Notes under the pieces: model-generated | Told to the model about the DNA's origin: nothing | Seen by the model: only the letters and a program-made list of their open reading frames with translations | Database searches by the model: none | Made by a program: the position numbers and the translations under genes | Part shown: positions 50,951 to 60,241 of the stretch, piece after piece | Position numbering within the stretch: position 1 is the stretch's first letter | Layout of the letters: each line of letters begins with the position of its first letter | DNA from: Myceligenerans salitolerans | GTDB lineage: Bacteria; Actinomycetota; Actinomycetes; Actinomycetales; Cellulomonadaceae | Reading direction: 5' to 3' | NCBI RefSeq assembly: GCF_017349295.1 | Contig: NZ_JAFMPK010000047.1 | Location: 186,001 to 250,000 of the forward strand | DNA length: 64,000 nt

Positions 50951-50996
50951 GGCGCAACGTCGAGGTCAGCCGTACGGCTGACCTCGACGTTGCGCC
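50951..50996. repeat. Perfect 46-bp palindrome
   Basis: Bases 50951-50973 and 50974-50996 are exact reverse complements (23 bp each, no spacer), beginning GGCGCAACGT and ending ACGTTGCGCC. It lies 152 bp after the 1243-residue subtilase stop and 125 bp before the regulator start, in a 322-bp gap with no other feature recognised. It can form a very stable hairpin as RNA or a cruciform as DNA. No T-tract flanks it. It could be a terminator, mRNA-end stabiliser or protein-binding site. Confidence 0.9.
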
Positions 50997-51148
50997 ACCG
51001 GCCAGGGCGGCAAACGCGTCCGCGCGGTCAGGCCCGTTTCAGCCGCCAGGTCCACGAGCATCTCGTGGAGGGCCGGGTCCGGGCCGATGCGCAAGAACGC
51101 CGCCGGAACGTGACCGCGGGCATCAGCCGATCACCGACCGCCGGGCGA

Positions 51149-54100
51149 TCAGCGGATCCCGTAGGCCCGCACGACAGACTGCGTCACGGTGTTGCCACCG
51201 GAGTCCACGGCCCGTACCTTCAGCGACACCGCGCCCCGGTGCGCACGGTGCCGAACGCGGACGTCGAAGGTGTCGCCCTGGTGATTCCGGTCGGCCCGGA
51301 GACGGTCCCACGTCTCGCCGTCGTCAAAGGAGGCCCATGCCTCCAGCGCGGCGACTTCGCCCGAACCGGGGTGGTCGACCACAAAGCTGACGTCATGGAA
51401 CGGAAGCCTCGTGCTGACGTGGTTGTCGAGGCCAACCGGGACGTGGTAGTCGACCCGCATCATCGGCAACTGTTCGGCCCGCCCGGCGCGAGGACGTTCC
51501 GATTCGAACGTCCACACGGTCTCCGTGGCGGTACCGAACGTCCAGTCCTGCTCGTCACGCACGGTACGAAGCTCGACCTTGTAATCCGCTGATCTCTTCG
51601 TGGTGGTGTAGGTCCCGGTGATCCCGTCACTCCCACCGATCATCACACCGTCCTCGAGCACCCTGCCGGTGGCTTCCTCCGGCAGCTGGGCACGCTGGTA
51701 GGTTTCCCCGGCGCCCTGGGCGAACTCGGCGACATCGAGCGTCAGTTCGTCGCCGGTCCGCGTCGCGCCTTGTCCGACCGGGACCGGCCGCTGCACGCCG
51801 CGGTACCAGTCGTACGTGACACGCTCCCCCGGCTGATAGGTCCGCAGCTCGTGGATCGCGCCATTGTCGATCGGGTTGAACTCGTCCCACGAGTTGTAGT
51901 GCAGCACGTGCTGGCGCCAGAGGGTGTCGCTCGCCCCGGAAGAAACGTACTCGGTACGTGTCTGCGCCTTGCGCAGCTCGTGCTGCGACTCCACGATCGT
52001 GGTCTGCTGCCAGGGACGCCACGCGTACCGCTGCTCCTTGGCCCAGTCCTCGCCGCCCAGCGAGTGGTAGTTCGCAGTGATCGTGGCGGTGTTCCGTGCC
52101 GAGACGGTGTGCGCCACACGTTCGGGGACACGGTCCGGCGATACCTGGACGACGTCGTACCGGTACGGAACCTGCTGGTCGCCGCTGAACCGGAGCTTCA
52201 GGCTCCTCGGCCCGTGGCCGTGCCCCGGGCCATGGCGGTCACCCTCCGACAACCGCTCGGCCACCTGTCGCGCCTCGTCCTCGGACAGCACTGCGACCGG
52301 CAGCGGCAGGCGCGGGCCCTGTCCCGAGAACTTGATCCACCACAGTGCGGGGTCATCGGGAACGACCAGCACCATCGCAGCGCCGGCCTCCACCGCCGCC
52401 GCCACGGCGGCGTCCGTCTCCCCCTTGTCCCGGAGGTGAACCACCACGGCCGCACCGCGAACATCACGCCGGCCCTGGTACTCCTCCGGCTGGCCGCGGC
52501 CCACGTCGACGACCGGGAGCACTCGAGACGAGTCCACCTCCGGTGAGTACCTCTCGTAGGTCGGCCAGAGCGTCAGGCCGCGGGAGCCGGGCTCCTCAGC
52601 CTTCACCATGGGCGCGGCGAGCTGCCAGCGGGAGGTGAACTCGAAATATCCGCGCTCAGCCTCGTCCGTCGGCGTGACATAGACCTGTGAGGTGGCGTCG
52701 AACTTCATCGTCGAATTCATGAAGCTGCGGTCACCGACCTTGCGGTAGGTCGTGAAGCCGAGGTTGCCGCGTGGCTCGGCCGGCAGCGGGGTCTCGATCT
52801 CGACGCGGTTCGCCTCACGGGCGTCCAGCACCAGCTCGATGTCGCCCGAGACGTGCAGGTCCGGGTCGACGACGACGGACACGTGCTCCTCAGCGGCGCC
52901 GTCGATCGTGGCGTGCAGGAAGTAGGTGCCCTCAGCCACCTCGATCTCGACGGTACCGAAGGTGACCACGTCGAATCGGGGATCCTCGCCGAACAGCACG
53001 ATCGGCGAGGCCATGGCCGCGGCACCGTCCCTGCCGATCGCCCGGACCGTGACAGTGTGGACCGGTGCGTCCTTGACGACGGCGACCGTCGTGCGGGTGC
53101 GGTCGCTGCCGTTGGTCGCCACGAGCGACCCGGAGTACTGGCCGAACGGCAGCGCCTCGACGTCCACGGTGACAGGAACGGTGACGGTCTCACCGGCGGG
53201 AAGGGTGACGGCGTCCGCACCCAGCGCGACCTCGGTGCCGAGCGGGTCACCCTGCGCGTTCGTGAGGTCGAGCTCCAGCTCCAGCTCGACGTCCGTATCG
53301 CCGCGGTTCGACCAGCTCACCTCACGCGAGACGTGACCGGTCTCGCCATCTTCGAACGTGCCGAGATCGAGGGTGCCCGTGGCGACGACCCCCTGGGTGA
53401 CCGCCCGCGCGACATCCACCCGGCCGCTGCCCTGCTCGTAGACGCTCAGGTCCCCTGGGGCGGCGGTGCTGATCAGGCCGTCCTTCAACCGGGACCACGA
53501 CCAGCCGGAGTGCCGCGCGGCGAGGAGCGCCGCCGCCCCGGCGACGTGGGGCGTCGCCATCGACGTGCCGCTCGCACCGGTATAGAGGTCGTCGACCACG
53601 TCGCCCATGGAGGTTCCCCCGGAACGCGCGGCCACGATCCCGACGCCCGGGGCCGTGATGTCGGGCTTGACGGCGAGGTCGCCGGCGCGCGGACCGCGGC
53701 TCGAGAACGCCGCCAAGCTTTCGTCCCGGTCCACGGCGCCGACCGTCAGGGCGCTGTCCGCGGCGCCCGGTGAACCGACCGTCATCGCACCCGGTCCGCT
53801 GTTACCGGCAGCGATGACGAACAGCGTGTCGTAGGTGGCGGACAGTTCGTTCACTGCCGAACTCATCGGGTCGGTCCCGTCGGTCGGCGAGCCCCCGAGG
53901 CTCATGTTGACGACGTCGGCACCGACCTGCGCCGCCCACTCCATGCCGGCGATGACCTCGGACTCAGAACCACTGCCCGAGTCGTCCAGAACCTTGCCGA
54001 CGATCAGATCGGCGCCCGGGGCCACACCGGCCCGCAGGCCGTCGGACCCCGCACCGGTTCCCGCGACCGTCGCTGCGACGTGAGTGCCGTGCCCATGCCC

Positions 54101-54880
54101 GTCGTACGCGGACGCCTCAGCGGTGAAATTGCGCTGGTCGACCACCTTGCCCACGAGGTCGGGGTGGGTGGCGTCCACACCGGTGTCCAGCACGGCAACG
54201 GTCGCACCGGTCCCGTCGAGTCCCGCCTCCCAGGCGACGGGAGCTCCGATCTGCGCAGTGCTCTCGTGCAGGTCGGCCTGCACCTGGCCGTCCAGCCACA
54301 GCTTCTCGACGCCACCGCTCAGACGCGGACGGCCGGAGGCAGCCACAGCCGCCTCGCCTCTCGTGATCGCCTGCCAGAACTGCCCCGCACCGTTTTTGTC
54401 GACGTCCAGGGCCTGGGCGCTGATGCTCTCCAACCGCTCGGTCGGGTGCGCCGCGGCCAGAGTGCCCACGTCTCCAGTACGCGCACCATCGGCATAGGTG
54501 GCGATCACGGGCAGGGCGTCCACCGACGCATCGTCGTATCCCTGGCTGATCAGGGCGTCCACGCTGAACAGCTCCATGTCGAGCAGGTCCGCGGCCACGT
54601 ACGGCACGACGTCGGACGGCAGTACATGCAGCTCACCATCGATATCCATCTGATGAACGGTGACTTTCTCACGTCCCTCCGCCGGCTCGATCGCCGCCGA
54701 CCGGCGCCCATCGACCGTCGCCAGCCGGACGGTGTCACCGGTCAGCAGGGTCACCGCCACCGTCTCCCCGCCAGGGGGCGACGGTGGAGCAGCCATGCCA
54801 TCGTCCGACGCGACAGCCGCGCCTCCGGCGGTAAGACTCACGACCAATGTCGCAAGCCCAGCGATCATCTTCCGACGCAT
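51149..54880 (-). CDS. Secreted S8 subtilase, 1243 residues
   Basis: This protein has an N-terminal signal peptide (about 1-25, cut near AVAS), a propeptide (35-185) and an S8 catalytic domain with Asp232 (VAVLDTGVD), His264 (DGHGHGTHVAATVAG) and Ser440 (GASGTSMATPHVAG), Asn360 in IAAGNSGPG. After residue 500 are Ig-like beta domains, a PA-like segment (YQGRRDVRGAAVVVHLRDKG) inserted at about 760-850, and a C-terminal beta-sandwich ending SGGNTVTQSVVRAYGIR, as in Streptomyces homologues of about 1200 residues. There is no anchor. RBS AGAGAGG precedes the ATG. It is probably regulated by the downstream HTH gene. Confidence 0.94.
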   Translation of the reverse strand: MRRKMIAGLATLVVSLTAGGAAVASDDGMAAPPSPPGGETVAVTLLTGDTVRLATVDGRRSAAIEPAEGREKVTVHQMDIDGELHVLPSDVVPYVAADLLDMELFSVDALISQGYDDASVDALPVIATYADGARTGDVGTLAAAHPTERLESISAQALDVDKNGAGQFWQAITRGEAAVAASGRPRLSGGVEKLWLDGQVQADLHESTAQIGAPVAWEAGLDGTGATVAVLDTGVDATHPDLVGKVVDQRNFTAEASAYDGHGHGTHVAATVAGTGAGSDGLRAGVAPGADLIVGKVLDDSGSGSESEVIAGMEWAAQVGADVVNMSLGGSPTDGTDPMSSAVNELSATYDTLFVIAAGNSGPGAMTVGSPGAADSALTVGAVDRDESLAAFSSRGPRAGDLAVKPDITAPGVGIVAARSGGTSMGDVVDDLYTGASGTSMATPHVAGAAALLAARHSGWSWSRLKDGLISTAAPGDLSVYEQGSGRVDVARAVTQGVVATGTLDLGTFEDGETGHVSREVSWSNRGDTDVELELELDLTNAQGDPLGTEVALGADAVTLPAGETVTVPVTVDVEALPFGQYSGSLVATNGSDRTRTTVAVVKDAPVHTVTVRAIGRDGAAAMASPIVLFGEDPRFDVVTFGTVEIEVAEGTYFLHATIDGAAEEHVSVVVDPDLHVSGDIELVLDAREANRVEIETPLPAEPRGNLGFTTYRKVGDRSFMNSTMKFDATSQVYVTPTDEAERGYFEFTSRWQLAAPMVKAEEPGSRGLTLWPTYERYSPEVDSSRVLPVVDVGRGQPEEYQGRRDVRGAAVVVHLRDKGETDAAVAAAVEAGAAMVLVVPDDPALWWIKFSGQGPRLPLPVAVLSEDEARQVAERLSEGDRHGPGHGHGPRSLKLRFSGDQQVPYRYDVVQVSPDRVPERVAHTVSARNTATITANYHSLGGEDWAKEQRYAWRPWQQTTIVESQHELRKAQTRTEYVSSGASDTLWRQHVLHYNSWDEFNPIDNGAIHELRTYQPGERVTYDWYRGVQRPVPVGQGATRTGDELTLDVAEFAQGAGETYQRAQLPEEATGRVLEDGVMIGGSDGITGTYTTTKRSADYKVELRTVRDEQDWTFGTATETVWTFESERPRAGRAEQLPMMRVDYHVPVGLDNHVSTRLPFHDVSFVVDHPGSGEVAALEAWASFDDGETWDRLRADRNHQGDTFDVRVRHRAHRGAVSLKVRAVDSGGNTVTQSVVRAYGIR

Positions 54881-54935
54881 GGCGCCTACCTCTCTTCGAC
54901 CCCGTCGTCCGCGGGTGTCCTGGTGTACTGAGGGC

Positions 54936-54965
54936 TGTCTAGCCGTAACGAATCAGCCGAATCAA
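54936..54965 (-). promoter_or_regulatory. Predicted promoter of the 1243-residue subtilase
   Basis: TTGATT (54965-54960) and TAGACA (54941-54936) on the minus strand are 18 bp apart, giving a leader of about 50 nt. It lies in the 363-bp gap (54881-55243) between the subtilase start and the ABC permease stop. Confidence 0.5.
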
Positions 54966-55139
54966 GCCGGAGCCTGGCCCATCTAGGACATTGGCCGCTA
55001 GCGGTCAGAAGTGTTTACACGGGCGTCACGCGGGAACGGACTTTTCACCCGGCGCCGCCCACATGGCGTACGTCGTCGCGATCACCTGACCGATCGGAAG
55101 TCGCCGGGTTCGAGCACGTGGAGTCCCGGGCTGGAGGAC

Positions 55140-55192
55140 CGGTTCGGCCCCGAGCAGGCCGGGGTCGTGTGTCGACGGGCGGGGCCGAACCG
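55140..55192 (-). terminator. Hairpin after the ABC-2 transporter operon
   Basis: CGGTTCGGCCCC at 55140-55151 pairs perfectly with GGGGCCGAACCG at 55181-55192 (12-bp stem, 29-base loop containing further GC pairs), 51 bp after the permease stop. It probably ends the ABC operon before the subtilase promoter. Confidence 0.5.
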
Positions 55193-55243
55193 AACAGCTG
55201 ACCGATGAACACCCGAAGAGTCGCCCCAGGAAGTGGCGCACGA

Positions 55244-56104
55244 CTACGCATCTCGCTGCTCGAGCAGGACTGCTGCGGCGGTGAAGAGCACCGCGACCCA
55301 GGCGACGAGCGTGAGACCGCCCTGCCACGGCTCGGTGATCCAATCGCTGCTGGCCGTCGGGGCGGCCAGGTCCACCCAGCTCTGCTCCGTCGGATAGCTC
55401 AGAAGTACGTCGCCCGCGATCGAAGGCAACAGTACTGCGACATTCTCCGCCCCGGTCGGCAGGAAACTCGTCGCGATCGGTGCCACGAGCAGGAGGACGA
55501 ACGTCACCGACATGCCACCGGCCGTGGTGCGCATGAGCCCACCGACAGAGAACGCGATAAGACCGACCAGCACGAGGTATCCCACGCCGCCCAGCAACGC
55601 GAGCCAGTACTGCGGATCATCGAGCCGCACGGCGACGTCGTTGCGCGCGAGCAGGCTGACGGAGAGCGGAACGGTGACGGCGAACGCGACGGCACTCACG
55701 ACGAAGGTGGCCACGGCGAAGACGAGCGCCTTGGCGAACAGGATCGGCAGACGCGTCGGCACGGCGGTGATGGTCGATCGGATCGTGCCGGTCCCGTACT
55801 CTCCGGCGATGACGACGACACCGAGCGCACCCACGATCAGCGCGCCGAAATCGGTGGTGACCGTGACGGCATACACGGCCATGTCCTGGATCGCGTCCTG
55901 AGTGGGCACGTCCGGCATGCCTTCGAAACTGAGCGACGACGAGACCTGCGCCCCGATCCCGACCGTCAACGTCAGCAGAACTGCATAGGCCCACCAGGTG
56001 GAGCGGACGCTGCGGAACTTGATCCACTCCGAGCGGATGACGCCGCCGAGGTACAGATCCCCCTCGGCGGGAACGAAGACGGAGGGTGCGGTAGTGCTGC
56101 TCAT
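55244..56104 (-). CDS. ABC-2-type permease
   Basis: This 286-residue membrane protein of the ABC-2/YhaP-like permease family has about six helices and N-terminal VIRSEWIKFRSVRSTWWAYA, typical of permeases paired with drug or peptide ABC ATPases. VVVIAGEYGTGTIRSTITAVP is the family's conserved cytoplasmic loop. It starts 4 bp inside the ATPase gene (ATGA overlap). Together they probably export a small amphipathic molecule or peptide; substrate unknown. Confidence 0.9.
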   Translation of the reverse strand: MSSTTAPSVFVPAEGDLYLGGVIRSEWIKFRSVRSTWWAYAVLLTLTVGIGAQVSSSLSFEGMPDVPTQDAIQDMAVYAVTVTTDFGALIVGALGVVVIAGEYGTGTIRSTITAVPTRLPILFAKALVFAVATFVVSAVAFAVTVPLSVSLLARNDVAVRLDDPQYWLALLGGVGYLVLVGLIAFSVGGLMRTTAGGMSVTFVLLLVAPIATSFLPTGAENVAVLLPSIAGDVLLSYPTEQSWVDLAAPTASSDWITEPWQGGLTLVAWVAVLFTAAAVLLEQRDA

Positions 56105-57027
56105 CGGTCGACCTCAGGAGATGTCTGCATCGTGCGGTACTCGACTTCGTCTCGGGTCAACGCCATGTAGGCATCTTCGAGTGACCGCGTCAGCGGGGTG
56201 AGTTCATGGACAACGACCCTCGCGCCGGCGGCGACCTCGGCGATACGCGCCGCGGCGAGACCCGTCACGGAGATCAGGTCAGCCTCCGCGCGCGACACGG
56301 TCGCGCCCTCTGCTTCGAGCAGAGGTGTGAGGTGCTCGGCCTGCGGGCTGCGTACCTGCACCGAGTCTCCTTCGGCCCCCGCGACGATCTCACTCATGGG
56401 GGCGTCGGCGACGACACGCCCTCGGCCGAGGATGATGACGTGATCGGCCGTCTGCGCCATCTCACTCATCAAGTGGGACGAGAGGAAGACAGTGCGCCCC
56501 TCTACGGCAAGGCGCCGCACGAGCCCACGAAGCCACACCACCCCGTCGGGGTCGAGCCCGTTGACCGGCTCGTCAAGGATGAGCGTGGCAGGATCGCCGA
56601 GCAGGGCCACGGCGAGACCGAGCCGCTGGCCCATCCCGAGTGAGAAGCCGCCCACGCGCCGGCCCGCCACCGGCTCGAGCCCTGTGAGGCCGATGACCTC
56701 GTCGACACGCTTGGCACCGATTCGATGCGTGGCGGCCACGGCGAGGAGATGGTGGCGCGCGCTGCGCCCCGGATGGACTGCTTTCGCATCGAGAAGGGCG
56801 CCGACCTGACGTAACGGCGCGTGATGCCGGACGTACGCCTTACCGTTCACCCTGACCACACCACCGGACGGCCGATCAAGGCCGACGATCATCCGCATCG
56901 TGGTCGATTTACCGGCGCCGTTCGGACCAAGGAATCCGGTCACCCGGCCCGGACGAACGGTGAAGTCGATGCTGTCGACAGCAGTCTTGGCACCGTAACG
57001 CTTTGTCAGCGACTGAGCTTCGATCAC
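56101..57027 (-). CDS. ABC transporter ATP-binding protein
   Basis: This 308-residue ATPase has Walker A GPNGAGKST (34-42), signature FSLGMGQRLGLAVAL, Walker B ATLILDEPVNGLDPDG and the switch His in FLSSHLMSEMA. It is of the DrrA/BcrA-like group that pairs with ABC-2 permeases. The ATG at 57027 begins the operon; the divergent large LuxR regulator starts 313 bp away, an arrangement that suggests regulation of this transporter. Confidence 0.93.
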   Translation of the reverse strand: MIEAQSLTKRYGAKTAVDSIDFTVRPGRVTGFLGPNGAGKSTTMRMIVGLDRPSGGVVRVNGKAYVRHHAPLRQVGALLDAKAVHPGRSARHHLLAVAATHRIGAKRVDEVIGLTGLEPVAGRRVGGFSLGMGQRLGLAVALLGDPATLILDEPVNGLDPDGVVWLRGLVRRLAVEGRTVFLSSHLMSEMAQTADHVIILGRGRVVADAPMSEIVAGAEGDSVQVRSPQAEHLTPLLEAEGATVSRAEADLISVTGLAAARIAEVAAGARVVVHELTPLTRSLEDAYMALTRDEVEYRTMQTSPEVDR

Positions 57028-57340
57028 GAATGAACTCCATCTGTTCTCAACTTCGCGCCTCCTGCGTCACTCGGTGTCGTGAGGCCAGGTGTGACGGACC
57101 GTTGGGCCCGTTGCGCGCGGTCAGTCGACACCGTGTCGCCGGAACACGGTCAAGGTGTTCCCGCGGACCGCCGCGCTGGACGCCCACACCGTTCCGCCAC
57201 CGCGCGGTGGTCGACCTCCTGTGCCCTCCGGGTCCAGGAAGCCCGTCGCCCCGTCCGGGACGCGCGACGCGTCCGAGCCGCCATAATGACTGTGGTAAGC
57301 ACATGGTTCAGGTCGGTGGACGACCCGGAGGAGAGCGAAA
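57028..57340. other. Divergent regulatory region, ABC operon and LuxR/AAA gene
   Basis: No coding gene is convincing in these 313 bp. The region is less GC-biased near 57285-57310 (CCATAATGACTGTGGTAAGC), where a promoter for the LuxR gene is likely. GGAGGAG at 57327-57333 is the ribosome-binding site for that gene. Confidence 0.45.
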
Positions 57341-60103
57341 CTGTCGACACTTCTGGGCCGGCACGTGGAATGCCGCCAGGTCGAGCAGCTGCTGGGCGAG
57401 GCGAAGACCGGGCGCAGCGGCGCCCTCGTGGTGCGCGGCGAGGCCGGTATCGGCAAGACCGCGCTCTTGGAGCATGTGCGCACCAGCGCCGACGCGCTCG
57501 GGTTCCGCATCGAGACGTCGACGGGCATCGAAGCGGAGACGCAGTTCGCCTACGCGGGGCTGCACCAGATCTGCGCTCCGCTGCTCGACCGCGTGTCCGC
57601 GCTGCCGGAGCCGCAGCGACTGGCCTTGGAAGTCGCGCTCGGCCGCGAGACCGGTCCCACCCCCGACAAGTTCATCGTGGGCCTGGCGGCCCTCGGTCTC
57701 TTCTCCGACGCCGCCGAGCGAAGCGGCCTGCTGTGTCTCGTCGACGACGCCCAGTGGCTGGACCATGCCTCGGCCGAAGTACTCACCTTCGTCGCGCGCC
57801 GCGTCGACGCGGAACGGGTGGCGATGGTGTTCGGCGTCCGCGACAACGGTGGGGACCACACCGTCTTCGCCGGCCTGCCCGAACTGCGTCTGAGCGGGCT
57901 GTGCGAGGCGGATGCCCGCGAGCTGCTGGACTCGGTGGTCGCGGCGCCGTTGGACGACGAGGTACGGGACCGGATCATCGCCGAGGCCCGTGGAAATCCG
58001 CTCGCGCTGCTCGAGCTTCCCTCTCACTCTCGGCCTGCGCGACTCGCCGGCGGCTTCCAGCATCCCGACGTCTCAGACATCCCTGGGCGCGTGGAGACGG
58101 AGTTCCGGAACCGGGCGGGAGACCTGCCCGACGAGACCCGAATGCTCCTGCTGATCGCCGCCGCGGATCCCACAGGAGACCCGTCCCTGTTCGGACGCGC
58201 TGCTGCCCAGGCCGGCATCGCTCCTGAGTCGGTGGCGCCCGCCGAAGCCGCCGGGCTGATCGAGGTCGGCACCCGGGTGCGCTTTCGGCATCCGCTGGTG
58301 CGCTCGGCCGTCTATCGCGCCGCCGGGCTTGCGGATCGCCACCGCGCACACGCCGCGCTGGCGACCGCCACCGATCCCGCGCTCGAACCCGACCGCCGGG
58401 CATGGCATGCCGCTCAGGCGGCGTCCGGGTTCGACGAGCGAATCGCGGCGGAGCTCGACCGGTCCGCGGCGAGAGCGCGTGCCCGCGGCGGCTCCGCGGC
58501 CGCGGGGGCGTTCCTGCAGCGGTCGACGGAGCTGACGCCGGATCTCGCCGACCGCGCACGACGAGCACTGGAAGCCGCCCACGCGCTGCGGGAGGCCGGC
58601 GCCCCGGAGCCGGCGCTCGACCTGCTCGCAACGGCCGAGGCCGGTCCGCTCGACACGCTTCAGCGCGCCCGAGTGGCATTGCTGCGCGCGCAGATCATGT
58701 ACCACCTGAGCCGGCATCGAGAGGCACCGGCGATACTCTCGGAGGCCGCGGCGTTGGTCGCCCGGTCCGATCCGGAGCTGGCCCGCGAGATCCGCCTCGA
58801 CGCGCTCGACCTGTCGATGATCTACGGCGATCCGATCGGCCGGGTCATCGCGCGGGCCGCACTCGACGACCCCGCGATCGAGGGCGTGACGCGGCCCGTG
58901 GACAGATTGCTCGTCGGGCTGGCCACGACGATGGTGCACGAGTTCCCCTCGGGTGTGCCCGCTCTGAGGGACGCACTGGAGTCGTTGCGCGACGTCGGGA
59001 TTCCGAACGATCAGCCCCGGCCGCGGCCAGGTTTCACCGCGAGGCGCACCATCGGGATCGTCCACGACCTGACCGGCAGGATCGCCGTCGGGATTCTCGA
59101 CGACGAGCTCGCCCACGACCTCACCGAGGCGTACGTCCGGTCCGCACGCGCGGCCGGCGCGCTCGCCGTGCTCCCTGCGGCACTGAGCCTGCACGCCAAC
59201 GTGCTGATCATCAGCGGTGAGATCGCTCGGGCGCGCGAACTCGTCGCCCAGTCGATCTCCATCACGGAGGCCACCGGGGGCGTCCCCAGTCGTCACTCCG
59301 AGACCATCCTCGCCGCGTGGAGCGGCGACAGGGCGACCTCCATACGGCTGCACGACATCACCCTGCAGGATCCCAGCCATCCGGCGAACGGTGCGGAGGT
59401 CGGTCTGGCGAAGTACGCGACGGCCGTGCTCTACAACGCGCTCGGCGAGTACACCAAGGCACAGCGCGCGGCGGAGGCGACCTGCGCCTGCCTCGAGCTC
59501 TCGTTGAGCACTGTCGGCCTGGCCGAACTGGTCGAGGCATCGGTGCGTGCGGGCGACCCCGGCACCGCCGCGAGTGCGCTCCAGCGGTTGACGACACGGG
59601 CCAAAGCCTGCGACACGTCCTGGGCGCGCGGCCTGGAGGCGCGCTCGCGCGCGCTGACGATCGTGGGTCCTTCGGCCGAGGCGCACTATCGTGAGGCGAT
59701 CGCCCAGCTGGGAACGTCGCGGATCGCCGGGGAGGCCGCACGGGCGCACCTCGTCTACGGAGAGTGGCTGCGTCGCGAAGGACGACGCCAGGATGCTCGT
59801 GACGAGCTGCGTACCGCGCACGGCCTCCTTTCGGACATGGGTGCCGAAGCCTTCGCCGCCCGTGCCGCCAATGAGCTACGTGCCACGGGCGAGCACCCCC
59901 GCAGGCGCATGACACAGTCGACCGATGAGCTCACGGCTCAGGAACTGCTGGTCGCGAGGCATGTGGCTACGGGAGCCACCTCGCGGGAAGTCGGCGCACA
60001 GTTGTTCCTGAGCCCGCGCACCATCGAAGCGCACCTGCGCAACGTCTACCGCAAGCTGGGGATCAAGTCCCGCCGCGAACTGAGGGAGGTCTCGCTGCCG
60101 TGA
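57341..60103 (+). CDS. LuxR-family regulator with AAA ATPase domain, probable CTG start
   Basis: This LAL-type regulator has 920 residues if it begins at CTG 57341. P-loop GEAGIGKT lies at 33-40, Walker-B-like LLCLVDDAQWLDHAS near 140, a long TPR-like middle and a C-terminal HTH (LTAQELLVARHVATGATSRE; LSPRTIEAHLRNVYRKLGIK). No ATG, GTG or TTG exists in frame upstream of GTG 57365, which would remove the conserved TLLGR element typical of this family's N-terminus. The CTG has an ideal GGAGGAG exactly 7 bp upstream, and translation from it restores STLLGRHVECRQVEQLL. The adjacent divergent ABC transporter is its likely target. Confidence 0.88.
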   Translation: MSTLLGRHVECRQVEQLLGEAKTGRSGALVVRGEAGIGKTALLEHVRTSADALGFRIETSTGIEAETQFAYAGLHQICAPLLDRVSALPEPQRLALEVALGRETGPTPDKFIVGLAALGLFSDAAERSGLLCLVDDAQWLDHASAEVLTFVARRVDAERVAMVFGVRDNGGDHTVFAGLPELRLSGLCEADARELLDSVVAAPLDDEVRDRIIAEARGNPLALLELPSHSRPARLAGGFQHPDVSDIPGRVETEFRNRAGDLPDETRMLLLIAAADPTGDPSLFGRAAAQAGIAPESVAPAEAAGLIEVGTRVRFRHPLVRSAVYRAAGLADRHRAHAALATATDPALEPDRRAWHAAQAASGFDERIAAELDRSAARARARGGSAAAGAFLQRSTELTPDLADRARRALEAAHALREAGAPEPALDLLATAEAGPLDTLQRARVALLRAQIMYHLSRHREAPAILSEAAALVARSDPELAREIRLDALDLSMIYGDPIGRVIARAALDDPAIEGVTRPVDRLLVGLATTMVHEFPSGVPALRDALESLRDVGIPNDQPRPRPGFTARRTIGIVHDLTGRIAVGILDDELAHDLTEAYVRSARAAGALAVLPAALSLHANVLIISGEIARARELVAQSISITEATGGVPSRHSETILAAWSGDRATSIRLHDITLQDPSHPANGAEVGLAKYATAVLYNALGEYTKAQRAAEATCACLELSLSTVGLAELVEASVRAGDPGTAASALQRLTTRAKACDTSWARGLEARSRALTIVGPSAEAHYREAIAQLGTSRIAGEAARAHLVYGEWLRREGRRQDARDELRTAHGLLSDMGAEAFAARAANELRATGEHPRRRMTQSTDELTAQELLVARHVATGATSREVGAQLFLSPRTIEAHLRNVYRKLGIKSRRELREVSLP

Positions 60104-60241
60104 CCGCCCCGGCGCCGGCGAGCCTCGGACCGTCACGGGTGGCCATCCACGACCGCCCGGCGGCCGCGGCCCCGTCACCGGCGAAACGCCGCACCTGCCG
60201 AAGTGGTCGACGCAGAACCGGCAGAGCAGTACGTTTCCCCC

